In this document: positions 63,626 through 64,000 of the stretch, piece after piece | Layout: the number at the start of each line of letters is the position of its first letter | Position numbering within the stretch: position 1 is the first letter of the stretch | NCBI GenBank assembly: GCA_029224185.1 | Contig: CM055193.1 | Coordinates: 7,356,859-7,420,858 of the forward strand | Direction of reading: 5' to 3' | Origin: Karalla daura | Taxonomy: Eukaryota > Chordata > Actinopteri > Chaetodontiformes > Leiognathidae | Length of the DNA: 64,000 nt | Made by a program: the position numbers and the translations under genes | Notes under the pieces: model-generated | What the model was told of the DNA's origin: nothing | Seen by the model: the letters and a program-made list of their open reading frames with translations, nothing else | Databases searched by the model: none

Positions 63626-63905
63626 CAGCCACTGGAAGTCACTGGGACGCGCTGGGGTGTGCGTTACGCACTCAGGCACTCCCCTCCGCACGGTCTCTTC
63701 TCTGAGCAAGAGGAATCACTCGCAGTTGGGAAGCAGCCCGACAGCTGTGCTCAGGGAGATCCAAGAGGCGACAGATAGAGAGAGAGAGAGACGCGCTGCT
63801 GGTCTCTGCTCTTTCCTCCTCTCTCTCTCCCTCTCCTCCTCTCTATCTGCCTGCAGCTCTCTCCCTCTCTCTCTCTCTCTCTCCCTCTCTCTCTCCCTCC
63901 CAGTC
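63434..63905 (-). other. Candidate 5' untranslated first exon and promoter (minus strand)
   Basis: On the minus strand the segment ends with a near-ideal donor, CATTAAG|gtaagcagg (exon end 63434). It is preceded by GC-richer sequence, a CA repeat and a long CT/GA tract typical of teleost 5' regions; a weak TATA-like tttaag lies near 63930-63937. The only ATGs open short frames (MVLPRTAEGL... and MIQSHPW...), so it is probably untranslated. The next recognisable minus-strand coding exon is opsin exon 1, 37 kb away. Joining would place AAG before ATGG, a strong start context. It could equally belong to another gene or a non-coding RNA. Confidence 0.4.
63565..63625. repeat. (GT)n microsatellite
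   Basis: GT repeat with small tctgtc and ta interruptions. The Val/Cys-rich open frames across it on the plus strand, and Thr/His-rich ones on the minus strand, are artefacts. Confidence 0.95.
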
Positions 63906-63930
63906 TCTGGTGCTTTGCTCTCCCTCTCTA
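63774..63930. repeat. (GA)n and (CT)n low-complexity tracts
   Basis: A gatagagagagag run at 63774-63790, then an imperfect CT-rich tract at 63810-63930 with ccctctcc interruptions. A 153-residue plus-strand open frame covering it is low-complexity translation. Confidence 0.9.
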
Positions 63931-64000
63931 CTTAAATGTCTTTCTTGTGCACACATGCATTCTCCACATTACAACCCCCTCCCTCTCCCTCATTTTCACT

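Noticed and set aside
63474..63935. 153-residue plus-strand open frame at the right edge
   Set aside because: Built from GT and CT/GA low-complexity tracts; the splice-like signal here is on the minus strand.

Overview
This window is vertebrate genomic DNA, almost certainly from a ray-finned fish and probably a percomorph. The evidence is AT-rich sequence with long gene-free stretches, GT-AG introns, abundant (CA)n/(GT)n and (ATCT)n microsatellites, and several interspersed repeats typical of teleosts. Those include a SINE-like family with the 'tttgcatgttctccc...catgt.tttgga' core, the 'aaagtactt...gttacttcccacc' element, the 'acgtccatcttttatatacag' element and short inverted-repeat DNA elements. 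Nothing prokaryotic, viral or organellar was seen.

One protein-coding gene can be supported. It is a minus-strand, five-exon non-visual opsin of the neuropsin (Opn5-like) group, with coding exons at 26348-26261, 26163-26001, 25167-25040, 15032-14698 and 13670-13176. All four introns have GT-AG ends and compatible phases (1, 2, 1, 0). The joined frame is open for 402 residues and ends in TAG. The protein has the retinal-binding lysine in TM7 (K282), NPxxY, the Cys-Cys pair, Tyr at the Schiff-base counterion position and Glu at the 181-equivalent. Two features stand out. The D/E-R-Y tripeptide after TM3 is replaced by Val-Cys-Trp, and a second Cys directly follows the conserved extracellular-loop-2 Cys (bovine position 188). 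I cannot decide by eye between the Opn7/Opn5L1 and Opn8/Opn5L2 subgroups, so no symbol is given.

Layout: 1-12.9 kb is non-coding sequence downstream of the opsin. 12.96-26.35 kb is the opsin gene, with a 10-kb third intron that carries repeats and two blocks of regulatory-looking sequence. 26.35-63.43 kb holds no recognisable coding exon. It contains microsatellites, SINE-like copies, a 263-bp (ATCT)n array, a guanine-rich block and several unique segments that look like candidate enhancers. 63.43-63.9 kb looks like a minus-strand 5' untranslated exon with a strong donor site; by position it could be the distant first exon of the opsin. ATG of the first coding exon abuts a splice acceptor, so an upstream leader exon must exist.

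Candidate conserved non-coding elements are low-confidence judgements from sequence texture alone. No previously undescribed multi-gene system was found.
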